NCBI GenBank assembly: GCA_031277255.1
Contig: JAITMS010000044.1
Location: forward strand, 1 to 33,319
Source of the DNA: Azonexus sp.
GTDB lineage: Bacteria > Pseudomonadota > Gammaproteobacteria > Burkholderiales > Rhodocyclaceae
Reading direction: 5' to 3'
Length of the DNA: 33,319 nt
The position numbers were made by a program, and so were the translations under genes. This document shows positions 1 through 9,012 of the stretch, in pieces. The first letter of the stretch is position 1. Each line of letters begins with the position of its first letter. The notes below the pieces were generated by a model. The model was not told where the DNA came from. It saw only the letters and a program-made list of their open reading frames with translations, and did not search any database.

Positions 1-3000
1 AACGACCCCGGCTTCAACGCCACGGGCAACGTGCTGACCAACGACACGGACGTGGACAGCAGCCGCGCCGACATGTACGTCGATACCGACAGCTTGCTGG
101 TGACGGGGGCGGTGGATGCGGGGACGGTGACGATTGACACGAATCCGCCGGTTATTGGTATCGCGTTTGGCAACAACAGTACCAAGGCGGGCGATTCCGT
201 CTATTACGCGGCGACTTTGGGCTCGGTCTCCGCCATTTACAGAATGTACGCTGCGGACGGCACGACGGCCATCACCCTTAGTGCAGGTGGCGCATCCCCT
301 GCGCTTTCTGGTATTCCTGCCTATTACAAGGACGCAAATGGCGTACTGCACGCCATCGACTTGAGTCAGCCGCTTTACGTCGTTCCCGTCGCAGCCAATA
401 AAGCGATTACTGACGAGATCACTGGCAACGGTAACACCAGCACCACTGCAACCGTCACTCTCCCCAGCCCGACCACGCTGTCCGATCTCACCGGCATCAC
501 CGGTACTCTCGCCAAGGGCATGACGGTTTCCGGCGCCAATGTTCCTGCGGGCACCACCATTACCGATGTCATCCGCGATGCCAACGGCAATGTCACCAGC
601 ATCAAACTCAGCACGGTGATGACATCGGACGCCGCCGGGCAACACATCACCTTCTCCGCCCCGCCCGCTGGCGGCAACACGCTGCAAGGCGCTTACGGCA
701 CGCTCACCCTCGACAGCGATGGCGGCTACACCTACACCGCCAATACCGCTGGCGGCACCGACCCTGTGCTGACCTCCGGGCAAACGGCGGTCGAGGTGTT
801 CAATTACACGATGGTCGATCAGGTAAGCGGCAAATCCAGCAACAGCGCGCTGACCATCACCGTCTACGGTTCCAGCGCGAATGACCCCATTCTCAAAGAC
901 CATGCGGGAACAGCCAAGGAGTCCGGCGTGCAGCCGGGCGGCAATACGGTGGAAACCGGCAGCAACGCCAGCGACAATGTGCTCACCGGCAACGGCGCCG
1001 GCGGCACGACCGACCTGAGCGCAACCGCCACGGTCGTCTCTTTCGGCCTTGCGGGCAGCAACGCCACAACCAATGCCAACGGCGCGTTGGTCGGCGCGTA
1101 TGGCACACTGACACTGAACAGCAACGGCTCTTACACCTATGTCGTCAACAACGCCGACGCCACGGTCAACGCCTTGCCCGTGGGCAGCAGCCTGACGGAA
1201 ACCTTTGTCTATCAGGTCAAGAACACAGCGAACACCGGCGCCTCGTTTGCCCGGCTCACCATCACCATTCAAGGCACCAACGACGCGCCGACGGCGGGCA
1301 ACGACGCCGCCGTCGCCAAGAAGGCCGGGCTGCACACGGCAAGCGGCTCGGTGCTGGTCAACGACGCCGATGTCGATACCGGCGAAACCGCCACCCTCCA
1401 GGTCGCCCGCGCCGGTCTCTCCAGCGCCGACACGGCGGTGGTCGGCCAGGCCGAGATCGTCGGCGTTTACGGCGCGCTCACCCTTCAGGCCGACGGTAGT
1501 TACGTCTATGTTCTCGACACCAACGCCACGGCGACGCGCCAGCTTGGCGCGGGGCAGACGGCGACGGAAACCTTTACCTACGAAATCATCGACGCCCACG
1601 GCGCGACGGCGACGGCGACGCTCACCATCGACATCACCGGGGCCAACGAAGCGCCGGTCAACAAGATGGATGGTCAGTCCTTCAGCGACAACGGGACGAC
1701 GACGGTGACCACCGCCATCAATACCGCCATCGACTTCACCGGCGACAAAACGCTGACGGTGAACGACGCCGACGGCAACCTCGCGGCCATCACGCTGGAA
1801 GTCGAGCACGGCCTGCTCTCGCTCACCGGCAACGCGCCCGGCGGCGTGACGGTGACAGCGCTCGATGGCGGTCTGCGTCTCAGGATCGAAATCACCGGCG
1901 GCACGGAGAGCGACCTCAACGCCGCCTTGGCTCTCTTGCGCTACACGCCGGAGGCAAACTTTATGGGGGTGGACTTCCTCACCCTCGCCAGCGCTGACGG
2001 CGCACCCCTCTGGGATAGCGATGGCATCGCCATCGTCATCCCCAGCATCAGCGAAATCAGTCTGAACGAGGCGGCGCTGGCCAGCGGCTCGACCCCCGGC
2101 TCCAGCGCCGAAAGCTACGCCGATACGCTGACCGTCCCGGCCGGGCAGGTCATCCCGACGCGAGAGGAACTGGGGCTTCTCACCGGCAGCGGCGCGACGC
2201 CGCAAGGCGGCGACCTCAAGGATGCGCTGGGCGCTATCGTCGGCGTGTGGGAAGTGGCCCCCAGCGGCGCGTTCAGCGTGACGCTGACGGTTGCCTCCCA
2301 GGCCAATGGCGCGCAGGCCGAATTCCACTATCTGACGCTCGATCTCTACGGCAACAGCATCGAGAACACCGTCAAGGTCAACATCAGCGATGACGCGCCC
2401 AGCGCCGTGAATGACACGGCGGCGGCAGACATGGGCGAGACGGTAACGGGTAACGCGCTCACCGGCGGCGCGCCCGACACCCTGGGCGCCGACGGTCCGG
2501 CCACGGGCGGCGGAGTGATCGGCGCGCGCGCGGCGGCGGGCGATACCGCCACGCCAGTCAGCACCGGCGTTGGCGCGGCCATCGTCGGCAATTACGGCAC
2601 GCTGACGCTGGAAGCCGACGGCTCGTACAGCTATGTCGCCAACGCCAGCATCGGCGCGCAACAAGTGACCGATACCTTCGTCTACACCATCGAAGACGCC
2701 GACGGCTCCCGCTCGACGGCGACGCTGGTGATTACGGTGACGGACAACAGCGCGCCAGCGGCGAATACCGCGCCAACGGACGGCGACGAAAGCGTCAGCA
2801 CCGCTGAGGACACGCCGGTCAGCGGCAATGTGCTGGCCAACGCCAGCGATGTGGATGGCGACACGCTGACGGTTACCGGCTTTACAGTGGCGGGCGATGC
2901 GACGCCATACGCCGCTGGTCAAACCGCCGCCATCGCCGGGGTAGGTTCGCTGACCATCGAAGCCGATGGCGCATACACCTTCACGCCCGCCGCCAATTAC

Positions 3001-6000
3001 AACGGCGCGGTTCCGACCGTCACCTACACCGTCAGCGACGGGACGGCGACCGATACCTCGACGCTGACCATTACCGTGACGGCGGTCAATGACGCGCCGA
3101 CGGCGGCGGATGTCACGACCAGCACGGCGTTCAATACGCCGAAAAGCGGTACGCTGCCCGCCATCATCGATGTCGATGGCGACCCGAACCTGACCTACGC
3201 CAAGGCGAGCGATCCGGCGCATGGCTCCGTGACGGTCAACAGCGACGGCAGCTACACCTACACGCCGACCACGGGTTACAGCGGGGCGGACAGCTTTACC
3301 TACACCGTATCGGACGGTAACGGCGGATCGAACGCCTACACGGTGAACATCACCATTGGCGGCAACACCCCAGCGGAATTCGGCGGCGTCGATAGCGGCG
3401 GCGTGACTGAGGACAGCGGCAGTTACACGGCATCGGGCGCGGTGACAGTCACTGATCCCGATCCGGGCGAGGCGGGCGTGGTCGTCAAGTCCGAATCCGG
3501 GGCCTACGGCGCGTTCAGTATCAACGCGGGCGGCATCTGGACTTACACCGCTGACAACAACGCCCTGCAAAGTCTGGGCGCGGGTGTTACGGCGACGGAT
3601 GTGTTCAGTATCCAGAGCGTCGATGGACAGACGTACAACATCACCATCACGCTGACTGGCGTCAACGACGCGCCGCTTGCTGCCGATCAGACTATCAGCA
3701 CCGCCTTCAACACCGCCTACAACGGGAACCTGCCCGCTTACACCGACATCGACAGCGGCGACACCGTGACCTACGCCAAGGCCACCGATCCCGGATACGG
3801 CACGGTGACAATTGACACCGACGGCAGCTATACCTACACCCCGACCAACGGCTTTACTGGTCAGGACAGCTTTGCCTACACCGTCAGCGACGACGAGGGC
3901 GGCAGCAGCACCCATACCGTCACCATCAACATTGGCGCGGGCACCGCCGCCAGCTTTGGCGGCACGAACACCGGCGGCGTGACCGAAGACGGCACGCTGA
4001 CGGCATCGGGTCAGGTCACGGTGAGCGACTCCGATCCGGGCGAAGACAGCGTTATCACGCAAAGCGGCGTCGCGGGCGTCTACGGCAGTTTCAGCATCGA
4101 CGCGGCGGGCAACTGGAGCTACACCGCCGACAACGCCAAGTTGCAGAGCCTGAGCACTGCTGCGCAAGCCACGGAAACCTTCACCATCGTCAGCGCCGAC
4201 GGCACGCAGCACAACATCGTCATCACCATCAACGGCGTGAACGACGCGCCCACTGCCGCCAACGACAGTATCACCACCGCTTTCAACACCGCCTACAGCG
4301 GCAATCTGCCCGCGCACAGCGGTGAAGTGGACACCGGCCACAGCGTCACCTACGCCAAGGCCAGCGACCCCGGACACGGCACGGTGACCGTCAACGCCGA
4401 CGGCAGCTACGTCTACACGCCGACCACTGGCTACACGGGAACAGACAGCTTTACCTACTCGGTGAACGATGGCGTCGCCACCAACACCTACACCGTCAGC
4501 ATCACCATCGGTAGCAGCACCGGGGCTACTTTCAGCGGCACGAATGCGGGCAGCGTGACCGAGGACGACACACTGACGGCATCGGGCAAAGTCACGGTGA
4601 CCGATCCTGATCCGGGCGAGGCGAGTGTCATCGCACAAACGGATGTTGCGGGCGTTTATGGCAAGTTCAGCATCGACACCGTGGGCAACTGGACTTACAC
4701 CGCCGACAACGCCAAACTGCAAGCCCTGAGCGGGGTGGGCGACAAGACCGAGACTTTCACCGTCAAGAGCGCCGACGGCACGCAGCACAACATCGTCATC
4801 ACCGTCGACGGCGTGAACGACGCGCCCACTGCCGCCAATGACAGCATCACCACCGCTTTCAACACCGCCTACAGCGGCAATCTGCCCGCGCACAGCGGTG
4901 AAGTGGACACCGGCCACAGCGTCACCTACGCCAAGGCCAGCGACCCCGGTCACGGCACGGTGACCGTCAACGCCGACGGCAGCTACGTTTACACGCCAAC
5001 CACTGGCTACACGGGAACGGACAGCTTTACCTACTCGGTGAGCGATGGCGTCGCCACCAACACCTACACCGTCAGCATCACCATCTCGAACAACGTCCCG
5101 GCTACTTTCAGCGGCAAGAGCGCCGACAGCGTGACGGAGGATAGTGGCAGTTACAGCGTAGCAGGCCAGATCGCCGTCACCGACCCGGATAGCCCCGCAA
5201 CCATCGTTGCCCAGACCGATGTCGGAGGCAAGTACGGCGTCTTCAGCATCGACGCGGCGGGCAACTGGAGCTACGTTGCCGACAACGGCAAACTCCAGCC
5301 CCTGAGCCAAACGGCCCAGGACACGGATGTTTTCACCATCCAGAGCGCCGATGGCGCCGAACACGACATCACCATCACCTTGAATGGCGTCAACGACGCC
5401 CCCGTTGCCGCGGATACCAGTATCAGCACGGCGTTCAATACCGCGACATCGGGTACGCTGCCGAGCGCCAGCGATGTGGACAGCGGCCACACCGCAACCT
5501 ACGCCAAAGGCAGCGACCCGGCGCACGGTACGGTGACCGTCGACGCCAACGGCGACTACACCTACACGCCCACGACCGGCTACAGTGGTGCGGACAGCTT
5601 CACCTACACCGTCAGTGACAGCAAAACCAGCAACACCTACACCGTCAACATCACGACCGCGAACAGTGCCGCGCCGCCGTCGACTATGCCGCCGCCAAGC
5701 GCATCGCAAGCGCCGCAATCACTGCCGCTGGTCAGGAGCGGCGACAGCGCCCTGGCGCCCGACACGATCGGTATCAGCCTGCATGTCCTTGTCGCGGTGC
5801 AAGAAGTCCAGGAGAAAACCAGCGGCATCGGCTGGCTCACGGATGATGCCGATGTTTCACCGACTGGCGCGGCCTTGATGACCGACTCGTCCCTGCACGT
5901 GTTGCCTGCTGTCGAAGAGGCCTGGCGCAGCTATCGCAATGCCGAGAATGCGCGACGCTGGGCTGAGCGGATCGAGACCCTGCGCGCCGCCAACGGCAAG

Positions 6001-6333
6001 CACCCGCGTTTTCTGTCCCTGGAAGCCGATGACGATTTGTTGCTGGAGCAGGGCGCGCCCGGCGCGGGCGACGCTGCGCCGCCAACTGATCCAGAGGCCG
6101 CTGACGGAGAGGCGGCGGCGGACGCTCCGGTGTGGGATGAGCGCGAGGAAACCTCCTCGGCGCGGGATGCCGCCGTCTCGGCTGCTAGAATCATCACGGG
6201 TCGGGCCGACATCGCCACCCAGTTGCAGCGTCTGGCGAGCCACCGCAGCACAACAGCGCAAGCCGTGGCGTTGGCCCGGCAGCTTGCGGAACGTCCACGG
6301 CCCGCCCCATTCAGTCAACCCGCCGTCATTTAA
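1..6333 (+). CDS. Giant VCBS/cadherin-like repeat surface protein (5' partial)
   Basis: The frame is open from the first base, so the true start lies upstream; the GTG at 31 is internal. About 2110 residues are visible. The protein is an array of beta-sandwich domains: VCBS-type units with GxYGxLTLxxDGSYTY motifs through the first 1000 residues, one longer domain near residues 550-690 ending in an LxYTPxxNFxG motif, then alternating Ig/cadherin-like (VNDAP...YTPTTGYSGxDSFTY) and VCBS (GGVTEDxxLTASG...WTYTADN) domains. Such proteins are usually surface adhesins or biofilm matrix proteins exported by type I-like systems. The last 220 residues are different: a Pro/Ser-rich linker near residue 1890, then an acidic, probably helical tail without GGxGxDxxx RTX nonapeptides. 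The stop lies 16 bases before a TolC-like gene, so export by the neighbouring genes is likely. The ligand cannot be predicted. Confidence 0.9.
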   Translation, partial: NDPGFNATGNVLTNDTDVDSSRADMYVDTDSLLVTGAVDAGTVTIDTNPPVIGIAFGNNSTKAGDSVYYAATLGSVSAIYRMYAADGTTAITLSAGGASPALSGIPAYYKDANGVLHAIDLSQPLYVVPVAANKAITDEITGNGNTSTTATVTLPSPTTLSDLTGITGTLAKGMTVSGANVPAGTTITDVIRDANGNVTSIKLSTVMTSDAAGQHITFSAPPAGGNTLQGAYGTLTLDSDGGYTYTANTAGGTDPVLTSGQTAVEVFNYTMVDQVSGKSSNSALTITVYGSSANDPILKDHAGTAKESGVQPGGNTVETGSNASDNVLTGNGAGGTTDLSATATVVSFGLAGSNATTNANGALVGAYGTLTLNSNGSYTYVVNNADATVNALPVGSSLTETFVYQVKNTANTGASFARLTITIQGTNDAPTAGNDAAVAKKAGLHTASGSVLVNDADVDTGETATLQVARAGLSSADTAVVGQAEIVGVYGALTLQADGSYVYVLDTNATATRQLGAGQTATETFTYEIIDAHGATATATLTIDITGANEAPVNKMDGQSFSDNGTTTVTTAINTAIDFTGDKTLTVNDADGNLAAITLEVEHGLLSLTGNAPGGVTVTALDGGLRLRIEITGGTESDLNAALALLRYTPEANFMGVDFLTLASADGAPLWDSDGIAIVIPSISEISLNEAALASGSTPGSSAESYADTLTVPAGQVIPTREELGLLTGSGATPQGGDLKDALGAIVGVWEVAPSGAFSVTLTVASQANGAQAEFHYLTLDLYGNSIENTVKVNISDDAPSAVNDTAAADMGETVTGNALTGGAPDTLGADGPATGGGVIGARAAAGDTATPVSTGVGAAIVGNYGTLTLEADGSYSYVANASIGAQQVTDTFVYTIEDADGSRSTATLVITVTDNSAPAANTAPTDGDESVSTAEDTPVSGNVLANASDVDGDTLTVTGFTVAGDATPYAAGQTAAIAGVGSLTIEADGAYTFTPAANYNGAVPTVTYTVSDGTATDTSTLTITVTAVNDAPTAADVTTSTAFNTPKSGTLPAIIDVDGDPNLTYAKASDPAHGSVTVNSDGSYTYTPTTGYSGADSFTYTVSDGNGGSNAYTVNITIGGNTPAEFGGVDSGGVTEDSGSYTASGAVTVTDPDPGEAGVVVKSESGAYGAFSINAGGIWTYTADNNALQSLGAGVTATDVFSIQSVDGQTYNITITLTGVNDAPLAADQTISTAFNTAYNGNLPAYTDIDSGDTVTYAKATDPGYGTVTIDTDGSYTYTPTNGFTGQDSFAYTVSDDEGGSSTHTVTINIGAGTAASFGGTNTGGVTEDGTLTASGQVTVSDSDPGEDSVITQSGVAGVYGSFSIDAAGNWSYTADNAKLQSLSTAAQATETFTIVSADGTQHNIVITINGVNDAPTAANDSITTAFNTAYSGNLPAHSGEVDTGHSVTYAKASDPGHGTVTVNADGSYVYTPTTGYTGTDSFTYSVNDGVATNTYTVSITIGSSTGATFSGTNAGSVTEDDTLTASGKVTVTDPDPGEASVIAQTDVAGVYGKFSIDTVGNWTYTADNAKLQALSGVGDKTETFTVKSADGTQHNIVITVDGVNDAPTAANDSITTAFNTAYSGNLPAHSGEVDTGHSVTYAKASDPGHGTVTVNADGSYVYTPTTGYTGTDSFTYSVSDGVATNTYTVSITISNNVPATFSGKSADSVTEDSGSYSVAGQIAVTDPDSPATIVAQTDVGGKYGVFSIDAAGNWSYVADNGKLQPLSQTAQDTDVFTIQSADGAEHDITITLNGVNDAPVAADTSISTAFNTATSGTLPSASDVDSGHTATYAKGSDPAHGTVTVDANGDYTYTPTTGYSGADSFTYTVSDSKTSNTYTVNITTANSAAPPSTMPPPSASQAPQSLPLVRSGDSALAPDTIGISLHVLVAVQEVQEKTSGIGWLTDDADVSPTGAALMTDSSLHVLPAVEEAWRSYRNAENARRWAERIETLRAANGKHPRFLSLEADDDLLLEQGAPGAGDAAPPTDPEAADGEAAADAPVWDEREETSSARDAAVSAARIITGRADIATQLQRLASHRSTTAQAVALARQLAERPRPAPFSQPAVI
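4195..4509 (+). repeat. 315-bp near-identical direct repeat, copy 1
   Basis: This segment matches 4771-5085 with about nine or ten mismatches by eye, roughly 97% identity. It covers the end of one VCBS domain and a whole Ig-like domain. The other units of the array are much more diverged, so this pair results from a recent duplication or gene conversion. Confidence 0.9.
4771..5085 (+). repeat. 315-bp near-identical direct repeat, copy 2
   Basis: Partner of 4195-4509, offset by exactly one 576-bp unit. Several differences are silent third-position changes, for example GTC/GTT and CCG/CCA. Asn to Ser in the SVNDGVA/SVSDGVA stretch is one of the few coding changes. Confidence 0.9.
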
Positions 6334-6349
6334 CCCGCAGTTATGCATA

Positions 6350-8233
6350 ATGAAATTTAACCGTTCTTTCATCGCCCTTGTCCTGGCCGCTGCGCTCGCT
6401 GGCTGTTCCGTCATTCCCGAACAGGTGACCAGAGAGGAGGTGAGTCAGCGGGTGCGGGATGACCAGCTTCGCATCTACAGCGATCAGGAGGCGATTGTCG
6501 CGCCTATCGGTTTCGATGAGGCTCTGGCTCGCGCCCTCAAATACAACCTCGATTACCGCCTCAAAATGATGGAATCGGCGGTCAGCCTCAGCTTGGCCGA
6601 AGTCAGCCGCTATGACACGCTGCCCAGCGTGCTGGCCTCGGCGGGTTACGCCCGGCGCAATAATGATGCGGGTTCCACCAGTTACGATGTGGTCACCGGC
6701 CAGGATCTGTGGGGCGGCAATCCGACCAGTTCACAGGAGCGCCGCCGCCGCATGGCGGGTATTGAGTTTTCCTGGAGCGTGCTCGATTTTGGCGTCGGCT
6801 ATTACCGCGCGCGGCAGCAGGCCGACCAGTTCCTGATTAGCGAGGAGCGGCGCAAGCGGGTGATGCAGACCATCGTCGAGGATGTGCGTTCCGCTTATTG
6901 GCGGGCCGTCGGCGCGCAGCGTTTGATGCCCCAGACCGAAACGCTGATGGGGCGCGCGCGAACGGCGCTGGATCGCTCGCGGGAGGCCGAGCGCATGGGC
7001 TTGCTGCCGCCCCGCGAGGCGCTCAATTATCAGCGCCAGTTGCTCGACGCCATCGGCCTTCTGGCCGCGCGGCGGCAGGAACTGGAATATGCCAAGCGCG
7101 AGCTGGCCGCGCTGATGAACGTCACGCCGGGCACTGATTTCACGCTGCGGGAGGAGGCCGAGCCGGTCTTGATGGGCGTGCCCGCCAATGTCATCGAGCT
7201 GGAAGAACTGGCCCTCTATAACCGCCCGGAACTGCGCGAGGAAGATTACCGCCGCCGGATTACCGCCGCCGAGGCGCGTAAGCAGATGCTGTCCGTATTG
7301 CCCAATCTGAGCCTGAACGCTGGCGCCCAGTACGACAGCAATCGCTATCTGTATAACAGCAACTGGCTGGAATCGACCCTGCGCGCCAGCTTCAACCTGA
7401 TGCGCCTGGCCGCGCTGCCAAGTATCAATAAATCGAGCGAGGCCCAGGCGCAACTCGACGATGCCCGCCGGATGGCTTTGTCGATGGCGATTCTGACCCA
7501 GGTGCGCGTGGCGATTGAGCGTTATCGCTTGTCCTTGAACGAACTCGATGTGGCGCGCGAATCGAGCGTGGTCGATCAGCGTCTGTTGAGTTTTTCCAGA
7601 GCGGCGCTCAGCAGCCGCGCCGAATCGGATCTCGATCTGGTTCGCGCCGAAGTGCGCGCGCTCAATTCCGACTATCAGCGCCACCTCGCCTACGCCCATG
7701 CCCAGGCTGCCTTTGGCCGCATTTACAACTCGATTGGCCTGGACGTGCTGCCCGACGATTATGAGCGCCTGAGCGTCGCCGAAGTCGCCACGCTCGTCGC
7801 CAGCCATTTGCGGCAGATCGAAAACACCACTTTCCCGGCGCTGCTCGCGCCTGAGGCGCAGGCGCTGCCCGGTATGCGGCTCGCCATTGTGACGACGGGC
7901 GGCGACAACGCGCCGGAGGCCGGACAGCGCCTCGACGCCGCCGTGCGTCAGGCGCTGGAGCGCAACCAGTTCAAACTGGATAACGCGCCCGATACCGACC
8001 TGACCCTGCAATTGGCGCTCGAACTGGCCCCGGCGACGGACGGCGCGCGCAAGGTTCGCGCGGTATGGACGCTGCTCCGCCGATCCGATAGTGTTGAAGT
8101 TGGCGCCCAGGACTATCGCAGCACGCTGCCCGCCAATGTCAGCGCCAGCGCCTTGGCGGCTTTTGCCGAGGCCGCCACGGTGGCGCATCTGGCGACTTTC
8201 CGCGAGTGGCTGCGCAGTAGCCCGAAGCCGTGA
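6350..8233 (+). CDS. TolC-family outer-membrane lipoprotein with C-terminal extension
   Basis: The start at 6350 gives a lipoprotein signal peptide with lipobox LAGC (Cys19); the longer open frame upstream overlaps the adhesin gene and is not needed. The product has 627 residues. The region of about 60-480 is rich in long amphipathic helices (FDEALARALKYNLDYRL, then RARTALDRSREAERMG) and shows the two-fold layout of outer membrane efflux proteins, which trimerise into a beta-barrel plus periplasmic tunnel. Residues from about 500 to the end (GMRLAIVTTGGDN onward) are an added alpha/beta-looking periplasmic domain that ordinary TolC proteins lack. The gene starts 16 bases after the adhesin and precedes three HlyD-type genes, so it is probably the outer-membrane exit of this export operon. 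Specificity is inferred from context only. The ribosome binding site is weak. Confidence 0.85.
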   Translation: MKFNRSFIALVLAAALAGCSVIPEQVTREEVSQRVRDDQLRIYSDQEAIVAPIGFDEALARALKYNLDYRLKMMESAVSLSLAEVSRYDTLPSVLASAGYARRNNDAGSTSYDVVTGQDLWGGNPTSSQERRRRMAGIEFSWSVLDFGVGYYRARQQADQFLISEERRKRVMQTIVEDVRSAYWRAVGAQRLMPQTETLMGRARTALDRSREAERMGLLPPREALNYQRQLLDAIGLLAARRQELEYAKRELAALMNVTPGTDFTLREEAEPVLMGVPANVIELEELALYNRPELREEDYRRRITAAEARKQMLSVLPNLSLNAGAQYDSNRYLYNSNWLESTLRASFNLMRLAALPSINKSSEAQAQLDDARRMALSMAILTQVRVAIERYRLSLNELDVARESSVVDQRLLSFSRAALSSRAESDLDLVRAEVRALNSDYQRHLAYAHAQAAFGRIYNSIGLDVLPDDYERLSVAEVATLVASHLRQIENTTFPALLAPEAQALPGMRLAIVTTGGDNAPEAGQRLDAAVRQALERNQFKLDNAPDTDLTLQLALELAPATDGARKVRAVWTLLRRSDSVEVGAQDYRSTLPANVSASALAAFAEAATVAHLATFREWLRSSPKP

Positions 8234-8253
8234 CCAGGCGCGGGACAAGGCCG

Positions 8254-9009
8254 ATGAAACCGCTATCGACACTGATCCGGCTCGCCTGCTGGGCGAGCGC
8301 CGCCCTGTTGAGTCAGGGCGCGGCGGCAGAAAGCGCGGTCAGCGCCGATGCCACGCCGGTTCGCGTTTTGTTGGCCCCGGCGCTGGAAACCACGCTGGTC
8401 AGCCAGATGTCTGGCCGCATCGTCGAAGTCAACGCCGTGCTGGGCCGGGCCTTCACCAAGGGCCAGGTGCTGATCCGCTTCGACTGTTCCGAGCAGCAGG
8501 CCCGCGTCGCCATGAGCGAAGCCGAACGCGCCAGCGCCGAGCAGGAACTGGAGGTGAAACTGCGCTTGCAGGGTTTGCAACAGGCCACCGAAGTCGAGGT
8601 CGGCCTGGCCGCCAGCCTGGTCGAGAAAACGCGGGCGCAAGTCCGCATGGTCAAGGCCCAACTGGCCTGGTGCAGCGTCGTCGCGCCGTTCACAGGGCGC
8701 ACCGCGAAGGTGCTGGTGCGCCCCTTTCAAGGCGTGGCGGCCAACCAGCCCTTGCTGGAAGCGGTCAGCGACGGCCCGCTCAAACTGCGCCTCAACATGC
8801 CCGGCGTCTGGCTGCGCTGGCTCAAGATCGGCACGGCCTTCAGCGTCGCCATCGACGAAACCGGCAAAACTTACGAGGCCCGCGTCACCGCTATCAACGC
8901 GCGGGTAGACGCGGTGAGCCAGACCGTAGAGCTGGAAGCGACCCTGGCGACCCGCGCGCCCGAACTGTTGCCGGGCATGAGCGGCAATGCCCGCTTCAAC
9001 CCGCCCTAG
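8254..9009 (+). CDS. Small HlyD/RND-type periplasmic adaptor
   Basis: The ATG at 8254 is preceded by an AAGG-like site and gives a clear signal peptide ending near GAAA-ES (residues 22-25); an earlier GTG at 8230 would overlap the TolC stop. The mature protein (about 226 residues) starts with a lipoyl/barrel-sandwich half (SGRIVEVNAVLGRAFTKG), then a short helical hairpin (about residues 85-140), the second half of the lipoyl domain (VVAPFTGRTAKVLVRPFQGV) and a beta-barrel with LLPGMSGNARF at the C-terminus. This is the layout of membrane fusion proteins that bridge an inner-membrane pump to TolC. At 251 residues it is short for the family, and it has no transmembrane anchor beyond the signal. 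It lies 20 bases after the TolC-like gene and 3 bases before the next gene. Confidence 0.85.
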   Translation: MKPLSTLIRLACWASAALLSQGAAAESAVSADATPVRVLLAPALETTLVSQMSGRIVEVNAVLGRAFTKGQVLIRFDCSEQQARVAMSEAERASAEQELEVKLRLQGLQQATEVEVGLAASLVEKTRAQVRMVKAQLAWCSVVAPFTGRTAKVLVRPFQGVAANQPLLEAVSDGPLKLRLNMPGVWLRWLKIGTAFSVAIDETGKTYEARVTAINARVDAVSQTVELEATLATRAPELLPGMSGNARFNPP

Positions 9010-9012
9010 ACC

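Larger units (their letters stand above)
3085..5388 (+). repeat. Four tandem 576-bp (192-residue) domain-pair units
   Basis: The codons for the VNDAP motif start at 3085, 3661, 4237, 4813 and 5389, exactly 576 bases apart each time. Each unit codes for one Ig/cadherin-like domain followed by one VCBS domain. A fifth unit starts at 5389 but stops after its Ig-like half, near 5660. The units differ clearly in sequence, apart from the middle pair, yet their total length is constant. Confidence 0.9.

Noticed and set aside
31-33. GTG as the start of the giant repeat protein
   Set aside because: The frame is open to the left edge and the ten codons before it already read as a repeat domain (NDPGFNATGN), so the gene begins outside the window.
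3085-5660. Regular repeats that could at first look like a CRISPR array
   Set aside because: The period is 576 bp, the frame is open throughout and the repeats encode protein domains.
6731-8272. 513-codon open frame on the minus strand
   Set aside because: It is a shadow of the TolC-like gene with biased composition and no recognisable motif.
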